The notes beneath the pieces were generated by a model. It was given only the letters and a program-made list of their open reading frames with translations, had not been told where the DNA came from and did no database searches. Made by a program: the position numbers and the translations under genes. This document shows, piece by piece, positions 35,044-42,422 of a stretch of 64,000 nucleotides of DNA (position 1 is the stretch's first letter; each line of letters begins with the position of its first letter). Origin of the DNA: Salipiger mucosus DSM 16094 (GTDB taxonomy: Bacteria; Pseudomonadota; Alphaproteobacteria; Rhodobacterales; Rhodobacteraceae); assembly GCF_000442255.1 (NCBI RefSeq), contig NZ_KE557274.1, positions 128,467 through 192,466 on the forward strand, given 5' to 3'.

Positions 35044-35718
35044 TCAAGGACCGGGTACCGGGCTTGGTTCGGGCTCGACTTTCTCCATCCCAGGATAGAT
35101 CTCCGCGATCTGCCCGATGTAGTCGGGGTACTTTGCGACCGGGCAGTTGCCGCGCTCCGTAAGGACCTGGGTTTCGATGTCAAAATCAGGATATTCGACG
35201 AATACGGCCGCACCGAAGACCGTAGCCTGGTGGCGCTCACAGAGGTGGCCCAGGTCGTTTTCGTCGACCCAGAAGAAGCTTTTCTCGAACCGCAGGCTGG
35301 AAAAGTGGCTCACATCGACCTCGTCCGGGCTTCCTTCGGCGGCCTCATCCACGAGATGAAGGCCCTTCGATTGCCGCACCGCCTCCTCGGCAGCTTCCCG
35401 GCTCTCGAACAGACAGTCAGTGTCCAGGTCGAGCTGAACGTCGTCCGTCCTCGGGTTGTAGACATGCCCATCACCGCACATCGCGATGAAAGTCGGCCCG
35501 TTCTCGCGTGGGTCGCCATGGTAGTCTCCGAAGAAGAAACCGCCAGGACTGGGAACGTACTTCCTTGCCTGGTCCCGGGTCAGAACCTGCGGGGTGTCCG
35601 GGCTAGGCTCCGCGGCTTTCTCCTCCCCGGGTAGGCCGATCTGAACGTATTCGCCGTGCCGGTTTCTTGGAGCGAGCAGCTCGCTTTTCTTGGCCGTGTC
35701 GACGGGTGCAATATCCAT
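35044..35718 (-). CDS. Unrecognised paralogue family, member E
   Basis: 224 residues; TTTCAGGAAGAGG upstream. N-terminal PRNRHGEYVQIG; core DPRENGPTFIAMCGDGHVYN and DTDCLFESREAAE; C-terminal AAVFVEYPDFD, IAEIYPGMEKV and tail EPEPSPVPGP. Has L-to-E in the LNG motif (ENG) but otherwise follows the family. Second gene of the outer run, 30 bp after member F. Function unknown. Confidence 0.72.
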   Translation of the reverse strand: MDIAPVDTAKKSELLAPRNRHGEYVQIGLPGEEKAAEPSPDTPQVLTRDQARKYVPSPGGFFFGDYHGDPRENGPTFIAMCGDGHVYNPRTDDVQLDLDTDCLFESREAAEEAVRQSKGLHLVDEAAEGSPDEVDVSHFSSLRFEKSFFWVDENDLGHLCERHQATVFGAAVFVEYPDFDIETQVLTERGNCPVAKYPDYIGQIAEIYPGMEKVEPEPSPVPGP

Positions 35719-35747
35719 TGTGGAAACCTCTTCCTGAAATTTTCTGG

Positions 35748-36434
35748 TCAGCCAAATCCTGGCACAATCGCGCGTTCCGGTTCCGGCTCACGGAAGGCCG
35801 GCTCCATTCCGGGAAAGTACTCGGCGGTCTCGCGCAGGACCATGGTGACATGGTCGACCTCGAATTCTTCGTTGACCTCGACCTCGTCGTACTCGTTGTC
35901 AGTTTCGTGGTAGCGCACCTGCACCCTCAGATCGGCAGTCACGGCCTCGGAAATGAGCGTGGTCACATAGGCGTCCCCGTTCTCGTCCCGCGCCTGCAGC
36001 TCGACTTCACCGACAAGGCTGGAAAACGCATGAACAGACACGCCGCCGGTTTCCCGAAGTGATCGGAAGTCCTCGTCCTGAGCCTCCAGTTCCCTGGCTT
36101 CCTCGGCCGAAAACAGGCAGCTGACCGGCACCTCTCCATAGGTTCCGAACGCCTGCGTTGCCTTGTCATAAATCCGCCCGTGGCTGTCGCAGGCAATGTA
36201 GGTTGTCCCGTTCAGGCGCGGGTCCTCGTGGTGCACTGTCCTCCGGGTCTCCGCCTCCGGAAGAGACCCCAGGTCTTCGTCAGAAATCAGAACAGGGACG
36301 TCGGACAGGAGGCGAACCTTCTCGCCGCCTACACCAGTCCCGAAAGTGACGTATTTCCCGGTGATCCTGTCGGTGGCCAAGTAGGACAGGGTGTCTGTCT
36401 CGCGGTCGATCTCTGGAAGCGGTGCTGCCCGCAT
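35748..36434 (-). CDS. Unrecognised paralogue family, member F
   Basis: 228 residues from ATG 36434 with AGGAGA upstream. N-terminal DRITGKYVTFG; core HHEDPRLNGTTYIACDSHGR with following YD, then VSCLFSAEEARELE; C-terminal LRVQVRYHETD, TAEYFPGMEPAF and tail EPEPERAIVPGFG. Closest to member E (CLFxxxEAxE, PGME). Starts 47 bp after the ATP-grasp gene in the same direction. Function unknown. Confidence 0.73.
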   Translation of the reverse strand: MRAAPLPEIDRETDTLSYLATDRITGKYVTFGTGVGGEKVRLLSDVPVLISDEDLGSLPEAETRRTVHHEDPRLNGTTYIACDSHGRIYDKATQAFGTYGEVPVSCLFSAEEARELEAQDEDFRSLRETGGVSVHAFSSLVGEVELQARDENGDAYVTTLISEAVTADLRVQVRYHETDNEYDEVEVNEEFEVDHVTMVLRETAEYFPGMEPAFREPEPERAIVPGFG

Positions 36435-36481
36435 GTCTGGTCTCCTGTGATTTCGCTGGATGTGCCCGGTTCGCCGCAAGC

Positions 36482-37324
36482 TCAAAGGGACGGGAGTCCG
36501 AACATGGTTGGCAACGCATCGAACAGTGCTGCGGCGTCCATCCCTTCGTAGAAGCCGGCTGTCGTCAGGCCGTTGAGCTCCACGAGCTTCACGCCGTCCT
36601 CGGTTTCGACCATGTCGATCACCAGGTTGTTCTCGTAATACTCTAGGTTCTGGATCACCTCTTCGACCTTCTCCGTCATGCCGGCCGGCATCCGCTGCGC
36701 GCTGGGCTCCATGTCACCCCAGCTATAGGGCGCCCAGGTTGCGATCTTTCCGGCGACCACCCAGAACCGCCACTCGATGTTGGAAATCGTCTTTTTCGGG
36801 AAGATCACCGTGATTTCCCCGGGCTCGATGCTCTCCAGCTTCTCGTAGCTGTCGATGTTGTAGTCGTAGGCCTCCCAGGTTGTCGGGAACCCGGCGAAGG
36901 GTTTCCAGGGGCTGTTCGGCCGGATGAAGACGCCGTCATCGCCATAGAAGGATTTCAGGCAGCGAACAGCGTCATCGGTCCGCAGGTGCTGCCAGGGGAA
37001 CAGGATCCCGAAGGGGTTGAGCAGGAGATCGTTCGGCAACTGGGCCGCGTAGTTGCTCCAGGAGAGCTTGAACCTCGAAGCGACCACCCCGCTCTGGATC
37101 GTCGGGATATTCAGGTTCGGCGCCTGCTGCGCCAACCGGATCGCGGTGAAGCACATGACCGGCTCGCCCGTGCCCAGCGCACTCTTGAACAGCGTCCGTT
37201 CAATGTCCCGGATCGAGTCCGAGAAATGCATGGTGTCCAGCCGGTGCGCCGTCCAGCCACGCTGCGCGCACAGATCCTCCACGGGTTGCCCGCGGACGAT
37301 CTCGTCCTGGTATACGATGTGCAT
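36482..37324 (-). CDS. ATP-grasp domain protein (DUF4343-like)
   Basis: 280 residues from ATG 37324. An N-terminal preATP-grasp-like region (1-110), then GVFIRPNSPWKPFAGFPTTW, EWRFWVVAGKIATWAPYSW and VIDMVETEDGVKLVELNGL, the nucleotide and Mg2+-binding strands (D and E/N ligands) of an ATP-grasp fold like DUF4343 proteins of phages and plasmids. ATP-grasp enzymes join a carboxylate to an amine or thiol via acyl phosphate; no substrate is known here. Cotranscribed with paralogue members F and E. A palindrome TTGGATAG-N3-CTATCCAA lies 20 nt upstream. Confidence 0.78.
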   Translation of the reverse strand: MHIVYQDEIVRGQPVEDLCAQRGWTAHRLDTMHFSDSIRDIERTLFKSALGTGEPVMCFTAIRLAQQAPNLNIPTIQSGVVASRFKLSWSNYAAQLPNDLLLNPFGILFPWQHLRTDDAVRCLKSFYGDDGVFIRPNSPWKPFAGFPTTWEAYDYNIDSYEKLESIEPGEITVIFPKKTISNIEWRFWVVAGKIATWAPYSWGDMEPSAQRMPAGMTEKVEEVIQNLEYYENNLVIDMVETEDGVKLVELNGLTTAGFYEGMDAAALFDALPTMFGLPSL

Positions 37325-37344
37325 GGTGTCTGCTTTCTTCTGTG

Positions 37345-37363
37345 TTGGATAGCATCTATCCAA
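37345..37363. promoter_or_regulatory. Perfect dyad TTGGATAG-cat-CTATCCAA
   Basis: 8-bp arms, 3-bp centre, 20 nt before the ATP-grasp start. The same GGATAG/CTATCC half-sites recur at 38421-38439 before the small acidic gene of the same unit. Candidate operator. Confidence 0.5.
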
Positions 37364-37420
37364 ATAATCCTTGAAATGGAAGGCCCTCTTGCCCGTCATT
37401 TCAAGGATTTCCGATGCCAG

Positions 37421-37996
37421 TCACGGCACCGGACGTCCCGGCCTGCAGTTGGTGAGCCACTTGTCCGACTTGCGTTCAAGGGTGTCTCGGAACCGCTCGA
37501 TAGAAAGCGACGGATCTTCCGTTTTTGCGGCCACCAGAAGATCGTGTACGCACATATCGAGGGCCGCGGCAACTTTCCCGGACTTGTCCTTCAGTCCGTC
37601 GGCCCCCAGAGTTCTGAATTCGCGGCTCAGGTCGGACACCACTTCCGCAACGCCGGCGACGCCAGCCTCGACCAGATCCCAACCCCCAGGCTGGATGGAA
37701 ACCAACTCCAGATAGGACCGGATACGGTTCTGCACACCCAGCCGAACGTCTTCGTCCGGAAAGCTCTTCCAGACGAGATCGGCCAGGCAAATCATGACGT
37801 CGGCGGCCTCCCCTACCACGCCATCCTCGTCCGGTTGCTTGGAAATGTAGCCGGAAGCGATGTTGACCTCGTCGGCCAGTTCTCCGAGTTCCGACAGCGT
37901 GGCAAGCACGACCTGTCTCTGCGTCCGGTCAGCAACGGCGCTGGAGACCGGATCGGTGATGGCAAAGAGGGTGCTCGGAGGTTGAATAAATACCAT
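37421..37996 (-). CDS. MazG-like nucleoside triphosphate pyrophosphohydrolase
   Basis: 191 residues from ATG 37996 (AAGGAC upstream). MazG metal-binding helices: ELGELADE (E36, E39, E43) and GEAADVMICLADL (E63, D66), the EX2E/EX2D pattern that binds Mg2+ to hydrolyse NTPs. A C-terminal helical extension (about 85-191) is not typical of the minimal fold. Phage and plasmid MazG proteins trim (d)NTP or ppGpp pools. Same direction as the ATP-grasp gene 97 bp downstream. Confidence 0.75.
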   Translation of the reverse strand: MVFIQPPSTLFAITDPVSSAVADRTQRQVVLATLSELGELADEVNIASGYISKQPDEDGVVGEAADVMICLADLVWKSFPDEDVRLGVQNRIRSYLELVSIQPGGWDLVEAGVAGVAEVVSDLSREFRTLGADGLKDKSGKVAAALDMCVHDLLVAAKTEDPSLSIERFRDTLERKSDKWLTNCRPGRPVP

Positions 37997-38082
37997 TCTG
38001 GGTCCTTGGCTGAATTGGAAAGAAAAAGGCGCCCAGCGCATATGCGAGGGCGCCCTCTTGAAGAGTTGTCCGGTCCGCCCGC

Positions 38083-38349
38083 TCACATGGCCATGGCCGG
38101 CGCCTGCTCCATGTCGCGAACCTGCTCTTCGACGGCCTCGATCATGGATCGCGGCGTGTCGTCGGACATCTTGAGGCCGTCATGATGTACGAGGTCGGCC
38201 ACCATCTCCACGGCCTCGTGGAACTGATCGGTCGTCTGGGTGGCCCCGTCGGACGTGACCTCGAAGGTCTCGGCATGTTGGATTTCGTCGATTGCGACCT
38301 TCTCATTGCGGAAGTTGGTGATCAGGCCGCGGGCAGAAACAGTTGTCAT
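38083..38349 (-). CDS. Small acidic protein (88 aa), unknown
   Basis: From ATG 38349; ends with the repeated-methionine tail APAMAM, which resembles the ending of the WGR-ligase (AAAPAM). Body: MTTVSARGLITNFRNEKVAIDEIQHAETFE, read in two parts of about 15 residues, then a long acidic helix. No family recognised. The dyad CTATCC-N7-GGATAG lies 72 bp upstream. Confidence 0.55.
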   Translation of the reverse strand: MTTVSARGLITNFRNEKVAIDEIQHAETFEVTSDGATQTTDQFHEAVEMVADLVHHDGLKMSDDTPRSMIEAVEEQVRDMEQAPAMAM

Positions 38350-38420
38350 CGCTGGATTTCCGTCACTTTTCGTTTTGCGAATTTGGCCGACATATCCTTC
38401 TGAACTGTCGACCGCTCCCT

Positions 38421-38439
38421 CTATCCAACTATAGGATAG
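38421..38439. promoter_or_regulatory. Dyad CTATCC-N7-GGATAG
   Basis: Inverted half-sites 6 bp long upstream of the small acidic gene at 38349; the same half-sites form the dyad at 37345-37363. Candidate operator or promoter element. Confidence 0.4.
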
Positions 38440-38481
38440 AAAAGGACTGTTCAAGACATTTCTTGACCAATCCTTGCTCGA

Positions 38482-38616
38482 TCAAATGAGCAACGGAACG
38501 CAAGCGACACGGGTCATCCTGACTGCATCTCCATGCTGGGCTTCCGCTTCAACGAGACTTTCGGGCGCTTCGGTCGTGTCTGTGGGACCGGTGTTTTCTG
38601 GAGGTCCGCAGTGCGG
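38482..38616 (-). pseudogene. Detached 3' end of the RecD2-like helicase gene
   Basis: Minus-strand frame PHCGPPENTGPTDTTEAPES, then LVEAEAQHGDAVRMTRVACV and PLLI-stop. Placed after the helicase codons up to ...AGLEP at 40152, with one copy of the CGG repeat kept, it continues in frame, giving an ancestral protein of about 770 residues. Separated from the main gene by the IS1182-family insertion. Confidence 0.7.
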
Positions 38617-40151
38617 ATATTTTGTTGAAAAACTCGCGCTTGATCGAGGGGCATCTTGCTGATTCAATTCCGCCAACGGGCGGGAGGAATGGCGATGATG
38701 GGATCCAAGCAGGAGGCGCAGCCAGCGCTGTTCTACGAGTTCTCGCTGGAAGATCACGTCCCCCGGGATCATCTGCTTCGATCCATTGATCGGTTCGTCG
38801 ATCTCAGCAGCATCCGCGCCTACCTTGCCGATTTCTACAGTCACACAGGGCGCCCCTCCGTCGATCCCGAATTGCTGATCCGCATGCTCCTGGTCGGATA
38901 CTGCTTTGGTATCCGGTCCGAGCGGCGGCTCTGCGAGGAGGTCCATCTGAACCTGGCGTATCGCTGGTTTTGCCGCTTGGACCTCAGCGATCGGGTTCCG
39001 GACCATTCCACCTTCTCGAAGAACCGCCATGGTCGTTTCCGCGAGAGCGAACTGCTCCGCCACCTGTTTGAGACGACCGTCGCGCGGTGCATCGAAGAGG
39101 GCCTGGTCAGCGGACAGCGCATGGCCATCGACGCGAGCCTGATCGAAGCCGATGCCAACAAGCAGAACTCGACTCCGAAGGAGGAGTGGGATCCGGCGCA
39201 GGTCGATCCTGCTGATGCCCCGCGGGCCGTTCGCGAGTATCTTGAGACTCTGGACGAGGCAGCGTTCGGTGCTGCCAGCGAGGTGCAGCCGAAGTTCACG
39301 TCGCATTCCGACCCGGCCAGCCAGTGGACGGCCGCACGTAAGGGTCCGGCTTTCTTCAGCTATTCTGACAACTACCTGATCGACACCGACCATGGCGTAA
39401 TCGTAGATGTCGAAGCCACCAGGTCCATTCGGCAGGCCGAGGTCGGTGCGACCAAGACCATGCTGGAGCGTGTGAAGACCAAGTTCGCCCTCCATCCCGA
39501 ACGCCTGATCGCGGACACGGCCTATGGCAGCGGGCCGATGCTGGGCTGGTTGGTCGAGCGCAAGATTGCCCCGCATATCCCCGTTTTCGACAAATCCGGA
39601 CGATCCGATGGGACTTGGACACGCGTCGACTTTGAATGGGATGCGGAGAACGACCAATACATCTGCCCCGAGGGGCATGAGCTGAAGCAGTTCCGCCGGA
39701 ACTATTCCGATCCGAACCGCGGGCCAACCGGCAAGGGCACAGCCCGCTATCGGGCGCTGAAAGAGGTCTGTCAGGCATGCCCATCAAAAGCGAAGTGCTG
39801 CCCGAATGCGGATGCCCGCAAGATCACTCGCGAAGAACATGAAGATGCCCGGGAGGTCGCTCGCGAGATCGCCAAAACCGAGCAGTATGTGATCTCGATG
39901 AAGCTGAGGAAGAAGGTCGAGATGCTCTTTGCCCACCTCAAACGGATCCTTGGCCTGAACAGGCTGCGATTACGTGGTCCACGCGGCGCAAATGACGAAT
40001 TCCTTCTTGCCGCAACCGCCCAAAACCTCCGCAAACTGGCCAAGATCCTTCCTGCACCGCAGCAACCGCGAAAAGCCTGACAGGAAAGGCGCACGCCCCG
40101 TGTTCTGCAATCGATATTCTGCGCTTGCGAACGGGTGTTTTTCCACAGAAT
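38617..40151 (+). mobile_element. IS1182-family insertion sequence
   Basis: About 1.5 kb. Ends carry an imperfect inverted repeat: left ATTTTGTTGAAAAAC (38619-38633), right, complemented, ATTCTGTGGAAAAAC (40137-40151), 13 of 15 matching. A 3-bp CGG flanks both sides (38614-38616 and 40152-40154) and could be the target duplication; this is short, so the exact ends are uncertain by a few bases. One intact transposase gene. Inserted in the 3' end of the helicase gene. Confidence 0.85.
38695..40080 (+). CDS. IS1182-family transposase
   Basis: 461 residues from ATG 38695 (GGAGG 7 nt upstream). IS1182 features: N-terminal LFYEFSLEDHVPRDHLLRSI and GRPSVDPELLIRMLLVGYCF; DDE core with D in MAIDASLIEAD, D in LIADTAYGSG, and a late E near KVEMLFAHLKRILGLNRLRL; a zinc-like cluster CQACPSKAKCCP. 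Apparently intact, so the element may still move. Confidence 0.93.
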   Translation: MMGSKQEAQPALFYEFSLEDHVPRDHLLRSIDRFVDLSSIRAYLADFYSHTGRPSVDPELLIRMLLVGYCFGIRSERRLCEEVHLNLAYRWFCRLDLSDRVPDHSTFSKNRHGRFRESELLRHLFETTVARCIEEGLVSGQRMAIDASLIEADANKQNSTPKEEWDPAQVDPADAPRAVREYLETLDEAAFGAASEVQPKFTSHSDPASQWTAARKGPAFFSYSDNYLIDTDHGVIVDVEATRSIRQAEVGATKTMLERVKTKFALHPERLIADTAYGSGPMLGWLVERKIAPHIPVFDKSGRSDGTWTRVDFEWDAENDQYICPEGHELKQFRRNYSDPNRGPTGKGTARYRALKEVCQACPSKAKCCPNADARKITREEHEDAREVAREIAKTEQYVISMKLRKKVEMLFAHLKRILGLNRLRLRGPRGANDEFLLAATAQNLRKLAKILPAPQQPRKA

Positions 40152-42332
40152 CGGCTCCAGACCGGCGTCTGCACGGAGTCCGGCCATCAGACCGGCCCGA
40201 CGCAGGCTTGCCCGCGTTTTTGCGATGGCCGTCTTCAGTGCGCCTTTCTGGCCGATAAAATGGCATTCTTCCTTCGGGCGCGTTTCACCGGTGTAGACCA
40301 GGCAGCGCTCGAGCATGAACTCGTGCGCCTTGGTCGTCAGGATCAGGGTCACCGGCGCCTCCGAGCCCTGCACCTTGTGGATGGTCGAAGCCCAGGCATG
40401 GCCAAGTTGTCGAAATTCCCCGTCCTTGTACTCGATGCTTTCGGTCCGTTCCGGATACTGGACCCAGAGCCGGTTCGAGGACTTAACACCCGGGGCGACC
40501 GCCACGATTGTCCCGATCTCGCCGTTGAAGACTTCCTTGTCGTAGCAGTTCTTGTACTGCATGACGCGATCTCCGACACTCCACTCGGTCTTATTGGCAA
40601 CCAGGGTGTGGTCCGGATCCTCCGGGTCGGCCGGGTTGAGATGATCCTTGATGACCTCGTTCAGTCGGTTGGATCCGTTCTCACCCTTCCTCTGCGGAGA
40701 CAAAACCATGATGTCGTTGGGATCTGCGATGCCGCGCTCTGCGAGCATGTCGTAAAGCGCGATGATCTTTTCATGGATAGCTTCGGTGGTGTCCGCATCC
40801 CAGAAGAATGTGTCGCGGTCGTTGAATTCCGGCATCTCGCCTTTGAGGATCGCGTGGGCGGCGGTGATGATGCCGCTCTGCTCGGCTTGGCGATGGACCA
40901 CTTCCAGGCGTGACAGGGGAACGACCTCGCTGCGAATGAGATCGGCGAGAACCTGCCCCTGGCCCACGCTCGGCAGCTGATTGTCGTCCCCCACGATAAT
41001 CACGCGAGCCCGGTCAGCTACCGCGTCCAGAAGGCTTCGGCAGATATGGGTATCCACCATGGAATATTCGTCCGCGATGATGGTGGTTGCCTCCAGTGGA
41101 TTGGACTGGCAGTGCACGAAGCCGCCCTCAATCGGATCGTACGCGAGCAGCCGGTGGATGGTCATTCCTTCGCTGTTGGTCGCTTCCCCGAGCCGCTTCG
41201 CAGCCCGGCCGGTAGGAGCCGTCAGATCGACAGTTTCGCCCTTGTCCATGCCCAGCGCCTTCAGGATCACGGCCTGGGTCGTGGACTTGCCGGTGCCTGG
41301 TCCGCCCGTGATGATCGACACCCCATTCTCAAGGCTCTTGAGCGCGGCGTCGCGTTGCGATTGGTCCAGGGTGATCCCGAGGTCTTCTTCCGCTTTCTTG
41401 ATGCGGGCAAGGTATTCCTCGCGATCCGTGTCATGGGCCCGGGACGCCTTCATCAGGCGCTGAATGTTTTTCCGGATGGCCTGCTCATCCTGGTACAGTG
41501 TGCGGTGTGAAATCCGGTCGGTTTCAGTGTCCAGAACGAGGGGTCCCCCCTCCCCCAGGGCTGCATCGATGGCCTTTTCGACCCGTTCACCGTCGGTGAA
41601 ACCCAAAGAGCGCGCCCGGGCCACGATATACGCCCGTTTGACCTGCGTGTGCCCCGCATTCGCGAGTTCGGCAGACATCACGTAATCGAGCATTGCCAGA
41701 TAGCGCTCGTCCGCCTCCATGTCGGCGCCCAGCGACTGGGCAATGGCATCCATCATCTTGAAGCCCACACCGCTGACGTGGCGCGCGATGGCCCAAGGGT
41801 CCCTTTCCAGCTGCTTGGTCAGGCTGGCGCCATACTCGTCGAAGATCTTCTTGATGACTGAATGCGGGACGCCCTCGACGCCGAACATCTCGAGGATGTC
41901 GTTCGGGATCGTCAGGCTCCCCCAGGCGGACGCCAGGTCGTCGGCGACCGTTTTCCTGATACCGGCGGAGACGATGGCCTCGACGTCCGTGAGCACCTCG
42001 TGAAGGGTATCCGGATAGGCGTCGATGACTTTCTGTGCGGACTTGGGGCCGAAATCATCCACCGGCTCGGTCATGACCCACCCCCGGGCCCCACGCGCCG
42101 TGATGGGGACGTCCGGACTGACACGAATGGCGTCGACCTGCGGGCGCCCTTCGTATTCCGACATCTCGCCGCTGAAAGTCACCTTCATCTCCTCACGCAG
42201 AGGTGTCGGGGCGGATCCTTTCACCGAGATCCGTCCGTTCTCCTGGGATCGAACAGCAAGGATGTAGAATGAGGTTCCACCATCGCTCTTCTGGAAGATG
42301 ATCTTTTCAATGATCCCGCGATAGTGTTCCAT
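39771..42332 (-). CDS. RecD2-like DNA helicase, 3' end replaced by IS sequence
   Basis: The genuine part is 40152-42332 (727 codons); the frame then reads 127 codons of antisense IS DNA before stopping at 39771. N-terminal OB/helix-hairpin region (about 1-230), then SF1B helicase: Walker A GGPGTGKST (343-351), Walker B IIADEYSMVD, motif III GDDNQLPSVGQGQ, motif V STIHKVQGSEA and motif VI near VYTGETRP. RecD2 proteins are 5'-3' helicases. The conserved helicase motifs are all before the insertion, so activity may survive. Two CTATTCTTT repeats lie upstream at 42372-42399. Confidence 0.88.
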   Translation of the reverse strand: MEHYRGIIEKIIFQKSDGGTSFYILAVRSQENGRISVKGSAPTPLREEMKVTFSGEMSEYEGRPQVDAIRVSPDVPITARGARGWVMTEPVDDFGPKSAQKVIDAYPDTLHEVLTDVEAIVSAGIRKTVADDLASAWGSLTIPNDILEMFGVEGVPHSVIKKIFDEYGASLTKQLERDPWAIARHVSGVGFKMMDAIAQSLGADMEADERYLAMLDYVMSAELANAGHTQVKRAYIVARARSLGFTDGERVEKAIDAALGEGGPLVLDTETDRISHRTLYQDEQAIRKNIQRLMKASRAHDTDREEYLARIKKAEEDLGITLDQSQRDAALKSLENGVSIITGGPGTGKSTTQAVILKALGMDKGETVDLTAPTGRAAKRLGEATNSEGMTIHRLLAYDPIEGGFVHCQSNPLEATTIIADEYSMVDTHICRSLLDAVADRARVIIVGDDNQLPSVGQGQVLADLIRSEVVPLSRLEVVHRQAEQSGIITAAHAILKGEMPEFNDRDTFFWDADTTEAIHEKIIALYDMLAERGIADPNDIMVLSPQRKGENGSNRLNEVIKDHLNPADPEDPDHTLVANKTEWSVGDRVMQYKNCYDKEVFNGEIGTIVAVAPGVKSSNRLWVQYPERTESIEYKDGEFRQLGHAWASTIHKVQGSEAPVTLILTTKAHEFMLERCLVYTGETRPKEECHFIGQKGALKTAIAKTRASLRRAGLMAGLRADAGLEPILWKNTRSQAQNIDCRTRGVRLSCQAFRGCCGAGRILASLRRFWAVAARRNSSFAPRGPRNRSLFRPRIRLRWAKSISTFFLSFIEITYCSVLAISRATSRASSCSSRVILRASAFGQHFAFDGHA

Positions 42333-42371
42333 GGTGCCTCCTGCGCCTTCGCCTGCAGAGAAGGCTACACG

Positions 42372-42399
42372 CTATTCTTTATGTTGACAACTATTCTTT
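42372..42399. promoter_or_regulatory. Two direct CTATTCTTT repeats, 19-bp period
   Basis: CTATTCTTT at 42372-42380 and 42391-42399, with TTGACA between them on the plus strand and TTGTCA on the minus strand. They lie 40-67 bp before the helicase start, on the same DNA face about two turns apart. Candidate promoter or operator of the helicase gene. Confidence 0.5.
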
Positions 42400-42422
42400 T
42401 CGCCCTGCGGCGCCATGCTGAA

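Noticed and set aside
39771-40151. Extra C-terminal domain of the RecD2-like protein
   Set aside because: Those 127 codons are antisense to the transposase gene of the IS element, not native protein.
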